The position numbers and the translations under genes are program-made. This document shows, in pieces, positions 9,010 to 18,149 of a stretch of 64,000 bases of DNA. Under the pieces are notes generated by a model, which saw only the letters and a program-made list of their open reading frames with translations, did no database searches and was not told the origin of the DNA. Positions within the stretch are counted from its first letter, which is position 1, and the number at the start of each line of letters is the position of its first letter. This stretch comes from UBA2357 sp041916775 (GTDB lineage: Bacteria; Pseudomonadota; Gammaproteobacteria; Burkholderiales; Rhodocyclaceae): positions 1-64,000 of the forward strand of contig JAYRYZ010000006.1 in NCBI GenBank assembly GCA_041916775.1, read 5' to 3'.

Positions 9010-9481
9010 ATTCCGTTTCCAGGTTCCTGACCATGTTGAAGACCTCGGCCGCGTGGCCTCGGGGTGATACATCCCGGAGAACGTGCCGGATCACGCCTTG
9101 CTTGTCGATGATGAAGGTCGTGCGCGCAACGCCGGTGCGAAGCTCGCCATCGACCTTGCGCGTGCAACACACGCCGTACATCCGGCACACCTCGCTATCC
9201 TCGTCGGACAGCAGCCGCAGCGAGAGCCCGTGCTCGTCGCGGAACTCAGCGTTCGTCAGGCAATCGTCCGGGCTCACACCGATCACGGTACAGCCGAGCC
9301 GGGTGAATTCCTCTTCGTGATCGCTGAAATCGGCCGCCTGCATGGTGCATCCGGGCGTGTTGGCGCGGGGATAGAAATAGAGAACGATGTGCCTGCGCCC
9401 AAGTTCCGATTCGAGTTCGAAAACCTCCATGTCGGCATCCGGCAGCGTGAAGGCTGGTGCGACATCACCGATCTGCAGCAT
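8990..9481 (-). CDS. peroxiredoxin (Bcp/AhpC-TSA family)
   Basis: A 163-aa thiol peroxidase of the PrxQ/Bcp group, reducing peroxides with thioredoxin. LYFYPRANTPGCTMQAADF holds the peroxidatic Cys of the PxxxTxxC motif; the residue five positions on is Ala rather than the resolving Cys of typical PrxQ. Other Cys residues lie in RLGCTVIG, DDCLTNA, EVCRMYGVCC and RK. The chosen ATG (9481) yields MLQIGDVAPAFTLPD, the normal N-terminus; an in-frame extension to 9559 is unlikely. It is first in a two-gene operon with slyD. Confidence 0.88.
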   Translation of the reverse strand: MLQIGDVAPAFTLPDADMEVFELESELGRRHIVLYFYPRANTPGCTMQAADFSDHEEEFTRLGCTVIGVSPDDCLTNAEFRDEHGLSLRLLSDEDSEVCRMYGVCCTRKVDGELRTGVARTTFIIDKQGVIRHVLRDVSPRGHAAEVFNMVRNLETEYANGNP

Positions 9482-9721
9482 GTGCTCTCCCTGGCTTCGC
9501 GGCAATTCTAGCCGAGACCGGGAATCAACACTACCGCCGGCACCTGGTGTTTGAAGCATGGCCTGTCTCCTGTCGTCATGTTGTCGCAGTCGCCACCTGC
9601 CTGGTGTATCGACCGCATGGGCGCGCCCTGCATGGACCTCCCGATGGCCCGCCGCTATCCGTACGAATAGACCAGTTTTGCCTCCGTCTCAAGCACGGAT
9701 GCACGAACGACAGCAAAATTG
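9482..9721. other. noncoding upstream region of peroxiredoxin and lexA
   Basis: This is the first two-thirds of the 334-bp divergent spacer. No RNA gene or convincing ORF is visible. It probably holds the peroxiredoxin promoter, but no clear -35/-10 pair was recognised. Confidence 0.4.
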
Positions 9722-9750
9722 TTGTTGTCGATTCATTCAGGCTGTATAAA
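9722..9750 (+). promoter_or_regulatory. sigma-70 promoter of lexA
   Basis: TTGTTG (9722-9727), a 17-bp spacer, then TATAAA (9745-9750). The -10 lies inside the LexA box at 9742-9757, so bound LexA would block the promoter. The leader to the lexA ATG is about 60 nt. Confidence 0.7.
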
Positions 9751-9757
9751 ATATCAG
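9742..9757. promoter_or_regulatory. LexA box (SOS operator) of lexA-imuAB
   Basis: CTGTATAAAATATCAG fits the gammaproteobacterial/betaproteobacterial CTG-N10-CAG SOS operator with an AT-rich centre. It overlaps the -10 of the lexA promoter, giving LexA autoregulation and damage-inducible expression of the downstream imu genes. Confidence 0.88.
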
Positions 9758-9815
9758 CCATTCAGATTCATCGCCGTCCGCTTTCCACATCGGGCCCGCA
9801 CAGGATTCAGCCATC

Positions 9816-10463
9816 ATGCACAGCCACAACCCTCACGATCTGACGCCCCGCCAACTGGAGATCCTGGCTTTCATCCGCAGCGCGCTCGAATCCGAGGGCC
9901 GCCCACCCACGCGGGCCGAAGTGTGCAAGGCCTTCGGCTTCCGTTCGCCGAATGCGGCCGAGAGCCATCTGCGCGCACTCGCCGCAAAGGGCGCAATCGT
10001 GCTCGAGGATGGCCGCGCCCGTGGTATCCGCTTGCCTGGCGGGCTTGAGGGCCTGATGCAGCGGGATGTCCCCGCGGGCCTGCCGCTCATCGGCCATGTC
10101 GCCGCCGGCAGCCCCATCCTCGCGGTGGAACATATCGAATCCCACCACCCGGTCGAACCCACGCTGTTCTCTCCGCGCGCCGATTACCTCCTGCGGGTGC
10201 GTGGGCTCAGCATGCGCGACGCCGGCATCCTCGATGGCGATCTCCTCGCGGTGCGGCGCACCAGCGAGGCACGCAACGGCCAGGTCGTGGTCGCGCGCGT
10301 GCATGACGAGGTGACGGTGAAGACCTTCTCCGCCAAAGGGAGCATCGTCAGCCTGCTGCCCGCCAATCCCGACTTTGCGCCCATCGTCGTGGATACCGCG
10401 GTCGAACCGCTGGTGATCGAGGGGCTCGCCGTCGGCCTGATCCGCAAGGGCATGCCGGTCTGA
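9816..10463 (+). CDS. lexA: SOS repressor LexA
   Basis: A 215-aa autoproteolytic repressor. A winged-helix N-terminal domain contains the recognition region [20 protein letters not shown] (about 33-52). The cleavage site is Ala97-Gly98 in HVAAGSP, the nucleophile is Ser132 in RGLSMRDAG, and the general base is Lys169 in VTVKTF. RecA filaments on single-stranded DNA trigger self-cleavage. It heads the lexA-imuA-imuB transcription unit under its own SOS box. Whether this is the only LexA of the genome cannot be told: cassette-linked copies are sometimes second paralogues. Confidence 0.95.
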   Translation: MHSHNPHDLTPRQLEILAFIRSALESEGRPPTRAEVCKAFGFRSPNAAESHLRALAAKGAIVLEDGRARGIRLPGGLEGLMQRDVPAGLPLIGHVAAGSPILAVEHIESHHPVEPTLFSPRADYLLRVRGLSMRDAGILDGDLLAVRRTSEARNGQVVVARVHDEVTVKTFSAKGSIVSLLPANPDFAPIVVDTAVEPLVIEGLAVGLIRKGMPV

Positions 10464-10498
10464 GCCAGGGCCTCCCCTGCACCGCATGAAGCCCGCCC

Positions 10499-11233
10499 AT
10501 GGCCCTGCCGATACGCCCCGAAGACGCTGCGGGCACAACCGATCTGCTCGCGAGCGGACTGATATGGCAGGCGGACCGTCTCGCCCGCCCCGTCCAGCCC
10601 GGCTGGAGCACCGGCTTTTCCCAGCTGGATGCCGAGCTGCCCGGCGGCGGCTGGCCGCGTGGCGCCTTGATCGAGCTCATCGGCGCCCAGCCCGGCAGCG
10701 GCGAACTGCAGCTGCTCCTGCCCATGCTGCGCCAGGCACCGGCCGATCGCTGGAACGCCTGGGTCGCCCCGCCCTGGCTGCCACATGCGGCGGCGCTTGC
10801 GGCAGCGGGCGTGCGCCTGGCGACACTGCTGCTGGTGCGCCCGCACACGCCCGCCGAGCTGGTGTGGAGCCTGCGCCAGGCGCTGGCCTCGGGCGCCTGC
10901 CATGCGGTGCTCGCCTGGTGTGACAGGGTGGATCAGGCCGCGCTGCGGCGGCTGCAGCTCGCGGCCGAGGATTCCGCCAGCCCGCTGTTCCTGCATCGCC
11001 CCCTGTCGGCGCTGCGCCAGGCCTCGCCTGCGGCACTGCGGCTGCAGCTCGTACCGCGCCGCGACGGGCTCGGCGTCGTCATCGTCAAGCGCCGCGGCCC
11101 GCCCGCAACACACCCGCTGAACCTCCCCGTCACGCCGACGCTGCGCCCGGCGTCCGGCTACCCGGAACACGGCTGTATTGCGCACCCCGGTATTTCACAG
11201 CCTTTGCAGCCCTTGCAGCATTCGCACCCTTGA
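10499..11233 (+). CDS. imuA: ImuA, translesion-mutagenesis accessory protein (RecA/SulA-like)
   Basis: A 244-aa protein of the ImuA family, a catalytically degenerate RecA-like fold. It keeps the entry signature GFSQLDAELPGGGWPRGALIEL, but the Walker A loop is replaced by GAQPGSGELQL. ImuA supports the ImuB-DnaE2 mutasome, modulating RecA and lesion bypass in alpha-, beta- and gammaproteobacteria lacking umuDC. The last 40 residues (after RRGPPATH) are low-complexity, His/Pro/Gln-rich and probably disordered. It lies 35 bp after lexA, in the SOS operon. Confidence 0.85.
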   Translation: MALPIRPEDAAGTTDLLASGLIWQADRLARPVQPGWSTGFSQLDAELPGGGWPRGALIELIGAQPGSGELQLLLPMLRQAPADRWNAWVAPPWLPHAAALAAAGVRLATLLLVRPHTPAELVWSLRQALASGACHAVLAWCDRVDQAALRRLQLAAEDSASPLFLHRPLSALRQASPAALRLQLVPRRDGLGVVIVKRRGPPATHPLNLPVTPTLRPASGYPEHGCIAHPGISQPLQPLQHSHP

Positions 11234-11279
11234 GATCCTTCGCATCCCTGTTCCCCGCATCCTTCTCCCGTAGCACACC

Positions 11280-12728
11280 ATGCAATGGATCGCCCTCCTG
11301 TTGCGCAACCTGCCCCTGCAGGTCTTCACCCGCGGACTGACTGAAGCCGGCATGCCCGATGCCGGGCTCGCGGTGATCGAGCACCGCCCGCGTCCGCATG
11401 TACTCGCGGCCAGCGCCGCTGCGCTGTCGCGCGGCGTCACCCCCGGGTTGCGGCTCGCCGGCGCACTGGCGGTCGCCCCGCAGTTGCTGTTGCGCGAACG
11501 CGACCCAGCAGCCGAACGGGCGCTGCTGGAGGAGCTCGCAAACTGGGCCGGCGGCTTCACGCCTTCCGTGAGCCTGGATCCGCCCGATACGGTATTGCTG
11601 GAGGTCGGCAGCTGTCTGCGCCTCTTCGGCGGGTTGGATGCGCTGTGCGCGCGTATTTCCGGCACTGCCGGGGCGCTCGGGCTGGACATCGCCCTCGCCG
11701 CGGCGCCCACGCCACTCGCCGCGCGCTGGCTGGCGCAGGCGACGCCGGGCCGGCGCCTGGCACATCGGCCCGGTTGGGCCACCGCGCTCGACGCCTTGCC
11801 GGTCGCGCTGATCGGCGACACGGATACGCGCAGCGCGACCATCCTGCAGTTGCTGGAGGATGTCGGCATCCGCCGCATCGGCGAGCTGGATGCCCTGCCG
11901 CGCGACGGCCTGGCGCGGCGCGACGGCGCGATGGTACTGGAAACACTGGCCAAGGCGCGCGGGCAGCGGCCCGACCCGCGCCCCTGGCATCGCCCCCCTG
12001 AGCAGCACGCGGCGCGGCTGGTGCTGCCGGCGCCGGTCGAACACACCGACACGCTGCTCTTCGCCGCCCGGCGCCTGCTCGCCGGGTTGTGCGCCTGGCT
12101 CGCGGCGCGCCATGCGGCGGTGGACCGCTGCACGCTGTGGCTGGAACATACCGACGTGCCCGACACCCGGCTGGAGATCGTCACCGGCGCTCCTTGCCGT
12201 GACGAGGCGCGGCTGGCGCACGTGCTGCACGAGCAGTTCGCGCGCCTCACCCTGCCCGCAGCGGCAGAGGCGCTGCGGCTCACGGCGGACCGGCCGATGA
12301 GCCTGCACCCGCCCAGCGGCGACCTCTTCGGCGACCCGGGGGCTGCGCGTGACAGCGCCACGCGGCTGCTCGAACGCCTGCGCGCGCGGCTCGGCGACGC
12401 CGCCCTCACCAGCCTGCAGCTGGTGGCGGAGCACCGCCCGGAGCGCGCCTGGCGCAGCGTGACGCCGGATCTCGACCGGCCCGGCGACGCGGCGCCGGAC
12501 GGTCGCCTGCGCCCCACCTGGCTGCTGCCCGAGCCCCGGCGGCTCGAGTCGCTCGCCGGCCTCAGCCTGGAGCACGGCCCGGAGCGCATCGAATCCGGTT
12601 GGTGGGACGGCGCCGACATGCGGCGCGACTACTTCGTCGCCCGCACTCGCGAGGACGCGCTGTGGTGGGTCTTCCGCGACCTGGATGCAACGCAGGAGGC
12701 CTGGTTCCTGCACGGTTACTTCAGCTGA
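11280..12728 (+). CDS. imuB: ImuB, inactive Y-family polymerase-like mutasome protein
   Basis: A 482-aa Y-family polymerase homologue. The first metal-binding Asp of DinB (LxxDCDxFF) is absent here (WIALLLRNLPLQVF), and the family finger SCLRLFGG remains. This is expected of ImuB, which is a non-catalytic hub binding the beta clamp, ImuA and DnaE2. Helix-hairpin-helix material (DVGIRRIGELDALPRDGL) follows, then the little-finger region and a C-terminal ImuB-specific tail ending in the aromatic stretch REDALWWVFRDL. It is the third gene of the SOS operon, 46 bp after imuA. The normal partner dnaE2 is not next; it lies 8.3 kb away. Confidence 0.88.
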   Translation: MQWIALLLRNLPLQVFTRGLTEAGMPDAGLAVIEHRPRPHVLAASAAALSRGVTPGLRLAGALAVAPQLLLRERDPAAERALLEELANWAGGFTPSVSLDPPDTVLLEVGSCLRLFGGLDALCARISGTAGALGLDIALAAAPTPLAARWLAQATPGRRLAHRPGWATALDALPVALIGDTDTRSATILQLLEDVGIRRIGELDALPRDGLARRDGAMVLETLAKARGQRPDPRPWHRPPEQHAARLVLPAPVEHTDTLLFAARRLLAGLCAWLAARHAAVDRCTLWLEHTDVPDTRLEIVTGAPCRDEARLAHVLHEQFARLTLPAAAEALRLTADRPMSLHPPSGDLFGDPGAARDSATRLLERLRARLGDAALTSLQLVAEHRPERAWRSVTPDLDRPGDAAPDGRLRPTWLLPEPRRLESLAGLSLEHGPERIESGWWDGADMRRDYFVARTREDALWWVFRDLDATQEAWFLHGYFS

Positions 12729-12854
12729 CCACCCGTCCCCGGCAATACGGCCGCGCGCAATACGGCCCCTATCAGCACTCGCCAGCGCCGCCCATCCCGT
12801 GTCACCCTTCATACTGCGTTCATCGCAGCCCGGGCATCATGCGCGGCCAAGATA

Positions 12855-12887
12855 CACACCACTCGCACACCACTCACAAACCACTCG
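12855..12887 (+). repeat. 11-bp tandem repeat, three copies
   Basis: Three near-identical units (CACACCACTCG, CACACCACTCA, CAAACCACTCG) occur in the 219-bp gap between imuB and the CDF gene. No gene or clear promoter was seen in that gap. Confidence 0.6.
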
Positions 12888-12947
12888 CACGCCGGACACC
12901 CAACGCCACGCCCCATGCGGCCACACAGCGCATAGACCGAACCCGCC

Positions 12948-13871
12948 ATGACCGATCACACCACCGCCACCGCCCGGCCCAACTCGCTGCAACGCTACGC
13001 CTGGCTCTCGATTGCCGCCGCCGTCGCCACCATCCTGCTGAAGGGCTGGGCCTGGTATCTGACCGGCTCGGTCGGTTTGCTGTCGGACGCGATCGAATCC
13101 TTCGTCAACCTCGCCGGCGCGCTGATGGCGCTGTGGATGCTGATCGTCGCCGAGGCGCCGGCCGACTCCCGCCACGCCCACGGTCACAGCAAGGCGGAGT
13201 ACTTCTCCAGCGCCTTCGAGGGCCTGCTGATCCTGCTCGCCGCGCTCGCGATTGGCTACACCGCGATCGAGCGTCTGCTCGCGCCTCAGCCGCTCGAGTC
13301 CGTGAGCCTCGGGCTGATGGTCTCGGTGGCAGCCTCGGCGATCAACCTCGCGGTGGCGCGCGTGCTGATGCGCATCGGCCGTCAGCACAACGCCATCGCC
13401 CTGGAGGCTGACGCACACCACCTGATGACGGACGTGTGGACCTCCGTCGGGGTGATCGCGGGTGTGGGGCTGGTGTGGCTCACCGGCTGGTTGTGGCTGG
13501 ACCCGGTGCTGGCGCTCGCGGTTGCCGCCAACATCCTGTGGACCGGCTGGAGGCTGTTGGAGCGCTCCGCCGACGGCTTGCTGGACGCCTCGCTACCGGC
13601 CGATGAGATCGACCGGATCGAGGCCCTGCTCGCCGACCACCGCGCCCGGGGTCTCGACTTCCATGCGCTGCGCACCCGCCAGGCGGGCAGCCGCTGCTTC
13701 ATCACGCTGCATGTGCTGGTGCCGGGCGACTGGACGGTGCAGCGCGGCCACGACCAGCTCGAACTCATCGAGGGCGAGATCCGCACGCTGATCCCGCACG
13801 CGCATGTCACCACCCACCTGGAGCCGCTCGGCGACCCGCTCTCGATGCAGGATCAGCACCTCGACCGCTGA
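12948..13871 (+). CDS. cation diffusion facilitator metal efflux transporter (FieF-like)
   Basis: A 307-aa inner-membrane metal/proton antiporter. Six hydrophobic segments are visible in the first 210 residues. The site-A ligands are in [11 protein letters not shown] (TM2) and [13 protein letters not shown] (TM5), the HxxxD motif of zinc/iron CDFs. [10 protein letters not shown] forms the loop that precedes TM3. A cytosolic C-terminal domain (about 215-300) contains [15 protein letters not shown] and TTHLEP. The ligand set suits Zn or Fe export. It stands alone, convergent with the M61 peptidase gene, next to an iron-type operon, which makes iron plausible but unproven. Confidence 0.87.
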   Translation: MTDHTTATARPNSLQRYAWLSIAAAVATILLKGWAWYLTGSVGLLSDAIESFVNLAGALMALWMLIVAEAPADSRHAHGHSKAEYFSSAFEGLLILLAALAIGYTAIERLLAPQPLESVSLGLMVSVAASAINLAVARVLMRIGRQHNAIALEADAHHLMTDVWTSVGVIAGVGLVWLTGWLWLDPVLALAVAANILWTGWRLLERSADGLLDASLPADEIDRIEALLADHRARGLDFHALRTRQAGSRCFITLHVLVPGDWTVQRGHDQLELIEGEIRTLIPHAHVTTHLEPLGDPLSMQDQHLDR

Positions 13872-13924
13872 GGCCGGCGCGCACATCACCGGGCCGCAGC
13901 CGGCCCGACAGCACGCACCCCGGC

Positions 13925-15763
13925 CTAAGCCGCCCCCAGCCAGGCCGCGCGCCGCGCGACCGCGGCTTGACCGGCGCGCGGGTTGATGTGCAGGCTCGCC
14001 TTGTCCTCCGGGGCTGGGGCGAGGACGACGTCGAAGCACAGCAACTCGTCGCGCCGGAAAGCGTGGATCTCGACGTGCGTGCCCGGCGCGCGCCGTGCGA
14101 GCATCGCATCGAGCCCCGCGCCGCTCACCTTCAGCCCGTCCAGCGCCACCAGCACGTCGCCCGCCGACAAGCCGGCGCGCTGGGCGGGCCCGTCATCGAA
14201 GACCTGGGCGATCTTCACCTCGCCGTTGCCGCCCGCCAGTTTCACGCCCAGGCTGGGTGTCTTGCTGCTTGCCTCGAAGCGCAGGCTGACGCCGACTGTC
14301 CGCAGCAGCGTCGCCAGCGGCAGATCCTCGGTGCCTTCCACGCTGCGGCGCAACCACTGCGCGAGCCCCCGACCCTTGCCCGGCGCCCGGGCTTCGACGA
14401 GCTCATGCACGAGCGCATACACCGCGTCCTCGCCCACGCCCACGCCGCGCTGGCCGAAGCGCTGCCACATCTGCTGCATCAGCGCATCCAGGCTGCAGGC
14501 GCCGTCGCTCGCCTCGCGCAGGCGCAGATCCAGCGCAAGCGCGATCAGCGCGCCCTTGGCGTAGTAACTGACGATGGCGTTGGGCGCGTTCTCGTCCTGG
14601 CGGTAGTACTTGATCCAGGCATCGAAGGACGACTCCGCCACGCTCTGCTTCTTGCGGCCGCTACCGCGCAGCACGCCGGAAACGGTCCTGGCGACGAGCG
14701 CCAGATAGTCGTCATCGCCGATGACCCCGGCGCGGCGCAGCACCAGGTCGTCGTAGTAGGACGTGAAGCCCTCGAACACCCACAGCAGGCGGGTGTAGTT
14801 CTCGCGCTCCAGCGCATACGGCATGAAGGCGGCGGGCTTGATGCGCTTGACGTTCCAGGTGTGGAAGTACTCGTGGCTGCACAGGCCGAGGAAGGTCTTG
14901 TAGGCATCCGGCAGCCCCTGCATGCCCTTGTGCGGCAGGTCGCCACGGCTGCAGATGAGCGCGGTCGAGGCGCGGTGCTCCAGCCCGCCGTAGCCCTCGC
15001 CCACCACCATCACCTGGAAGAGGTAACGCTCCACCGGCGCCGGCAGACCGAAGAAGCGGATCTGCCATTCGCAGATGCGCTTCAGATCGGCGCACAGCCG
15101 CTCCAGGTCGCAATCGTGCCGGCCGGTGAGCGCGATCTCGTGGCGCACGCCGCAGGCGTCGAAATGCGCGAGCGTGAAGTTGCCCATCTCCACCGGATGG
15201 TCAACCAGTTCGTCGTAATCGGCAGCACGGTAGCGGCCGAAGCCCGCGTCCTGCCCGCTACGGCGCGGCGCCGGCTCACGCGGCAGCGTGGTCGCCACGC
15301 GCCAATCGCCAAGCTGCGCGATCTCGCGCGCATCGGGCGCCAGGATGTCCACGGTGCACGGCTGGTGCTCCCGCCCTGCCACCGCCAGGAACACGCTGGT
15401 GCCGTTGAAGAAGCCGTGGGTCGCGTCGAGATGCGCGGTGCGCACCGACAGGTCCCAGGCGTAGACCTCGTACTCCAGCCGCAGCTTCGCGCCGGCCGGC
15501 ACCGGTGCGGCACGCCAGGTGTGCTTGTCGAGCTTCTCGATCGCCACCGCACCGCCGCCGGATTCGGCGTAGAGGGTCACGATGTTGCGCGCGAACTCGC
15601 GGATCATGTAGCTACCCGGGATCCACGCCGGCAGGCGGAACACCTGGCCGGAGGGGTCGGGCCGCTCCACCTCGCAGCTCACCAGAAAACAGTGCGCATG
15701 CGGTCGCGCGGGGCGGATCGTGTAATGCACCGGGGCGATCGGTGCCTTGCGGGTTTGGCTCAT
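13925..15763 (-). CDS. M61 family glycyl aminopeptidase-like metalloprotease with PDZ domain
   Basis: A 612-aa protease. An N-terminal beta domain opens with RLPAWIPGSYMIREFARN. The thermolysin-like catalytic domain has the zinc motif HEYFHTWN with a downstream Glu in WVFEGFTSYYDDL, and a C-terminal PDZ domain (about 500-590; GDVLVALDGLKVSG) follows. There is no signal peptide, so it is predicted cytosolic, as for many M61 proteins. The family removes Gly/Ala from peptides. It is encoded downstream of the DUF1513 gene on the same strand with a 138-bp gap, so it is likely a separate unit. Confidence 0.9.
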   Translation of the reverse strand: MSQTRKAPIAPVHYTIRPARPHAHCFLVSCEVERPDPSGQVFRLPAWIPGSYMIREFARNIVTLYAESGGGAVAIEKLDKHTWRAAPVPAGAKLRLEYEVYAWDLSVRTAHLDATHGFFNGTSVFLAVAGREHQPCTVDILAPDAREIAQLGDWRVATTLPREPAPRRSGQDAGFGRYRAADYDELVDHPVEMGNFTLAHFDACGVRHEIALTGRHDCDLERLCADLKRICEWQIRFFGLPAPVERYLFQVMVVGEGYGGLEHRASTALICSRGDLPHKGMQGLPDAYKTFLGLCSHEYFHTWNVKRIKPAAFMPYALERENYTRLLWVFEGFTSYYDDLVLRRAGVIGDDDYLALVARTVSGVLRGSGRKKQSVAESSFDAWIKYYRQDENAPNAIVSYYAKGALIALALDLRLREASDGACSLDALMQQMWQRFGQRGVGVGEDAVYALVHELVEARAPGKGRGLAQWLRRSVEGTEDLPLATLLRTVGVSLRFEASSKTPSLGVKLAGGNGEVKIAQVFDDGPAQRAGLSAGDVLVALDGLKVSGAGLDAMLARRAPGTHVEIHAFRRDELLCFDVVLAPAPEDKASLHINPRAGQAAVARRAAWLGAA

Positions 15764-15901
15764 GGGCTGTGTTCGGGGTCGTCAAGCATCACTATCGGTT
15801 TCGATTGTAGCAACGCAACCCCCGCCTACGCTCTTCCCCAACGTGTTACTTCCTCCGCGGGCAGCGCTTGCAGCGCGGGCTCTTCTTGCAGCATTTTCCG
15901 C

Positions 15902-17014
15902 TCATGGCCGAACGCCTCCTCGTCTGCCCGTCGCGAGGACGGCATGGTTGTCGAATGCGTGGGGGCGCTGCCAGCGCTGCGCAGCGCCGTGCTGCACATC
16001 CAGTGCCCACAGATCGCCACGGTCGCCGCTGGCGATCAGCCTGCCGTCGCTTTCTGCAAGCGCGCAGACGCGTGGGGTGGCGAAGTGTGCGAGCGGCGTG
16101 CCGTCGGTGCGCCACAGTGCGGTGACGCCGGCATGGGTGCAGCTCAGTGCGAAACCCTGGGGCAACGCGAGGATGTCGCCGGCGTAGCCGCCGCAGGCGG
16201 CGAGGAGCGACGCATCGGCGTCGGCATAGCGGAGCCGGTCTCCATCGAGCAAGGCCAGCAGGGGTCGCGGCGCATTTCCTTCGTTCTGCAGCGCCACGGC
16301 CACCTGCCCGCCGCGATGCTGGGCGATGTGGCGCACGCTCATGAAGGGGTCCGGCAGCCGGTGCTGCGCCAGCAGCCTGCCGCTCGCCGCGTCGAGCATC
16401 GCGAGCGAGGGATCCATGCGGTCGAGGTTGAGCTTCGCCCGGCCGGTCTCGGGCAGGGTGAGGATGCCGCCGTTGGCGACCGCGAGTCGCCCGTCCGCGA
16501 GGAAGCGCAGCGCATGGGGCCCGATGCCGCCGCTGGGCCAGCTGGCGAGCCGCTCCAGCGTGGCTGCATCGTAGACGCCGACCTGTCCGTCGCCGCTGAG
16601 ACGATCGGTTTCGGTGGCGTACAGACGTCGCCCGTCGGGCGAGAACGCGATGTGCCCCTCGAAGCGCAGCGCGTCGTCGGCCTCGAAGCGCGAGAGCACG
16701 CGCCCCTCTGCAACCGAGAAGCGCAGCAGGAAGCTGCCTGGTCGCCGCGCAGCGACGATGGCGCTGCCGTCGCCGGCCGGATGCCAGCGCACCTCGTGGC
16801 CACGCGCGGGCAGCGCCAGCGCCGTGTCGGGCGCAGTGGTGAGCCCCGCGCATGCGCTGCTGGACGGATTGGCGAGATCGCTCCAGCACGTCAGCACACC
16901 GGGTATCGCAGCCCCATGAACGGCGGCTGCGCACGTGCGGGACGGAATGTGCGAGAGCAGCCAGGCCGCAGGCAGGCCCAGCATCCACTGGCGCCGGCGC
17001 GCGTCAGTCACCAT
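15902..17014 (-). CDS. DUF1513 family periplasmic beta-propeller-like protein
   Basis: A 370-aa secreted protein with a twin-Arg-like N-terminus (RRRQWMLGLPAAWLL, about residues 6-20) and a signal cleavable near TCAAAV. The remainder is a seven-bladed-propeller-type repeat fold. Blades are marked by HIAFSPDGRRLYATE, GQVGVYDA, PHALRFLADGRLAVANGG and GDRGDLWALDVQHG. DUF1513 proteins are regular members of imelysin/di-haem iron-uptake operons, but their role is unknown. The ATG (17014) overlaps the stop of the imelysin gene by 11 bp, indicating translational coupling. It is the last gene of the four-gene operon. Confidence 0.88.
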   Translation of the reverse strand: MVTDARRRQWMLGLPAAWLLSHIPSRTCAAAVHGAAIPGVLTCWSDLANPSSSACAGLTTAPDTALALPARGHEVRWHPAGDGSAIVAARRPGSFLLRFSVAEGRVLSRFEADDALRFEGHIAFSPDGRRLYATETDRLSGDGQVGVYDAATLERLASWPSGGIGPHALRFLADGRLAVANGGILTLPETGRAKLNLDRMDPSLAMLDAASGRLLAQHRLPDPFMSVRHIAQHRGGQVAVALQNEGNAPRPLLALLDGDRLRYADADASLLAACGGYAGDILALPQGFALSCTHAGVTALWRTDGTPLAHFATPRVCALAESDGRLIASGDRGDLWALDVQHGAAQRWQRPHAFDNHAVLATGRRGGVRP

Positions 17015-18119
17015 CGTTGTCCCCGAATCCGATCGAGATCTTGAGCCTTTCGGCAACCTCGCCCGCCAGAAGCTGCTGCAGGGCGAGCAGCGCTGCGACG
17101 GCATCGGCAACGCGCCCGCCACCGTCTTCCATGGGCTGCGTCGGTACCGCGATGAGCGCCCGCCCGGCCGCTTCGACCGCCACATCCAGACGCGCGGCGA
17201 GTTCGAGCAGGCCCCGGCCACGCAACAGTGCGTTGAGCCCGGGCGCGTCACCCCGCCCCTGCAGCCCGGCCCGCAGTCCCTGGAAGTAGGCGTGCAGATG
17301 CGCCCAGGTGGCGCCGCTGCGCCACGCATCGAAGGCCGGGGCGCCGCTCGCGCGGGCAGGCTTCTCGAGGTACTTCTGGCGCAAGGTGTCGGTGGCACCG
17401 ACGAGGATGTTCACCCCGTCGCCGAGTAGCCTTGCCTCCAGCGCAGCATCCGCCTGTGCGAGTGCACTGCGCCAGTCCTGCCACGCCGCAGCCATCGGCA
17501 CCAGCGCGCGCACCACATCCCGGGCCACCCATGTCGCGTAGGCGCAGGCGGCGGGGTCGCGGTTGAGCGCGACGCGCTGCGGGTCGAAGAGCAGGAACTC
17601 CAGCGCCGGCAGTCCTCGTGCGGTGACGCCGATGCGCGCATCGTCCAGGGTGCCGGCGGCGCGGTCGCGAATCGTCGCGAGGATCTGTGGCGGACGCGTC
17701 GGCCAGAAGTCGATCTGGCGCAGCACCCGGCTCTCCAGCGCCGGCCCGAAGGGTAGCGGCGTCACCCGGCGCAGCGCGGCGGCGGTGTCGCGCCAGGTGG
17801 CGCGGGCGCTCTCCAGCCGCTTGGTCTCTTCGGCGCTGACGAGATCCCCTTCGCACAGCCGCTCGAGCGCGCCGGCAAGCGCCTCCGCCTGCATCTGCAG
17901 GCTGGCATAGCCGGGCACCAGCGCCTGCCGCGCAAGGCCGTCCATCCATGCGGAAGGACTGACGACCGGCGCAGGTGCGGCCGCCTGTGCCGGAGGAAAA
18001 GGGTTTGCCGCGGCCAGCGCCGACACCAGCACCATGCAAAGGCTTGCGCGTCGGTGCTGCCGGCAGAACCCCGGGCGCATCCTTGCGACGATTCGGTTCA
18101 CGACGCTTCCGGTTGTCAC
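17004..18119 (-). CDS. imelysin (M75) family protein, second copy, HxxE-variant
   Basis: A 371-aa helical imelysin-fold protein exported by an N-terminal signal (hydrophobic LCMVLVSALAAANPF, about 27-41; cut near AQAAAP). Imelysin proteins bind iron in the periplasm, usually through a GxHxxE motif. Here the equivalent position reads GLPALE (about 169-174), so the His is missing while the Glu is kept. This fits the lipoprotein-like second imelysin found downstream of di-haem proteins rather than IrpA itself. The start is uncertain: GTG or ATG codons within the first 28 residues could be used. It sits 30 bp after the DUF1111 gene. Confidence 0.85.
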   Translation of the reverse strand: MTTGSVVNRIVARMRPGFCRQHRRASLCMVLVSALAAANPFPPAQAAAPAPVVSPSAWMDGLARQALVPGYASLQMQAEALAGALERLCEGDLVSAEETKRLESARATWRDTAAALRRVTPLPFGPALESRVLRQIDFWPTRPPQILATIRDRAAGTLDDARIGVTARGLPALEFLLFDPQRVALNRDPAACAYATWVARDVVRALVPMAAAWQDWRSALAQADAALEARLLGDGVNILVGATDTLRQKYLEKPARASGAPAFDAWRSGATWAHLHAYFQGLRAGLQGRGDAPGLNALLRGRGLLELAARLDVAVEAAGRALIAVPTQPMEDGGGRVADAVAALLALQQLLAGEVAERLKISIGFGDNDGD

Positions 18120-18149
18120 GATGGCTCCGATCTCATGGCGACTGAGGTT

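Noticed and set aside
12741..12766. GCAATACGGCC occurring twice here and once near 43152
   Set aside because: An 11-mer at this frequency is within chance for a 64-kb GC-rich window.
13967..17044. A 1025-codon plus-strand open frame opposite the M61 and DUF1513 genes
   Set aside because: It has no recognisable domain and mirrors two well-supported minus-strand genes; long antisense frames are routine at this G+C.
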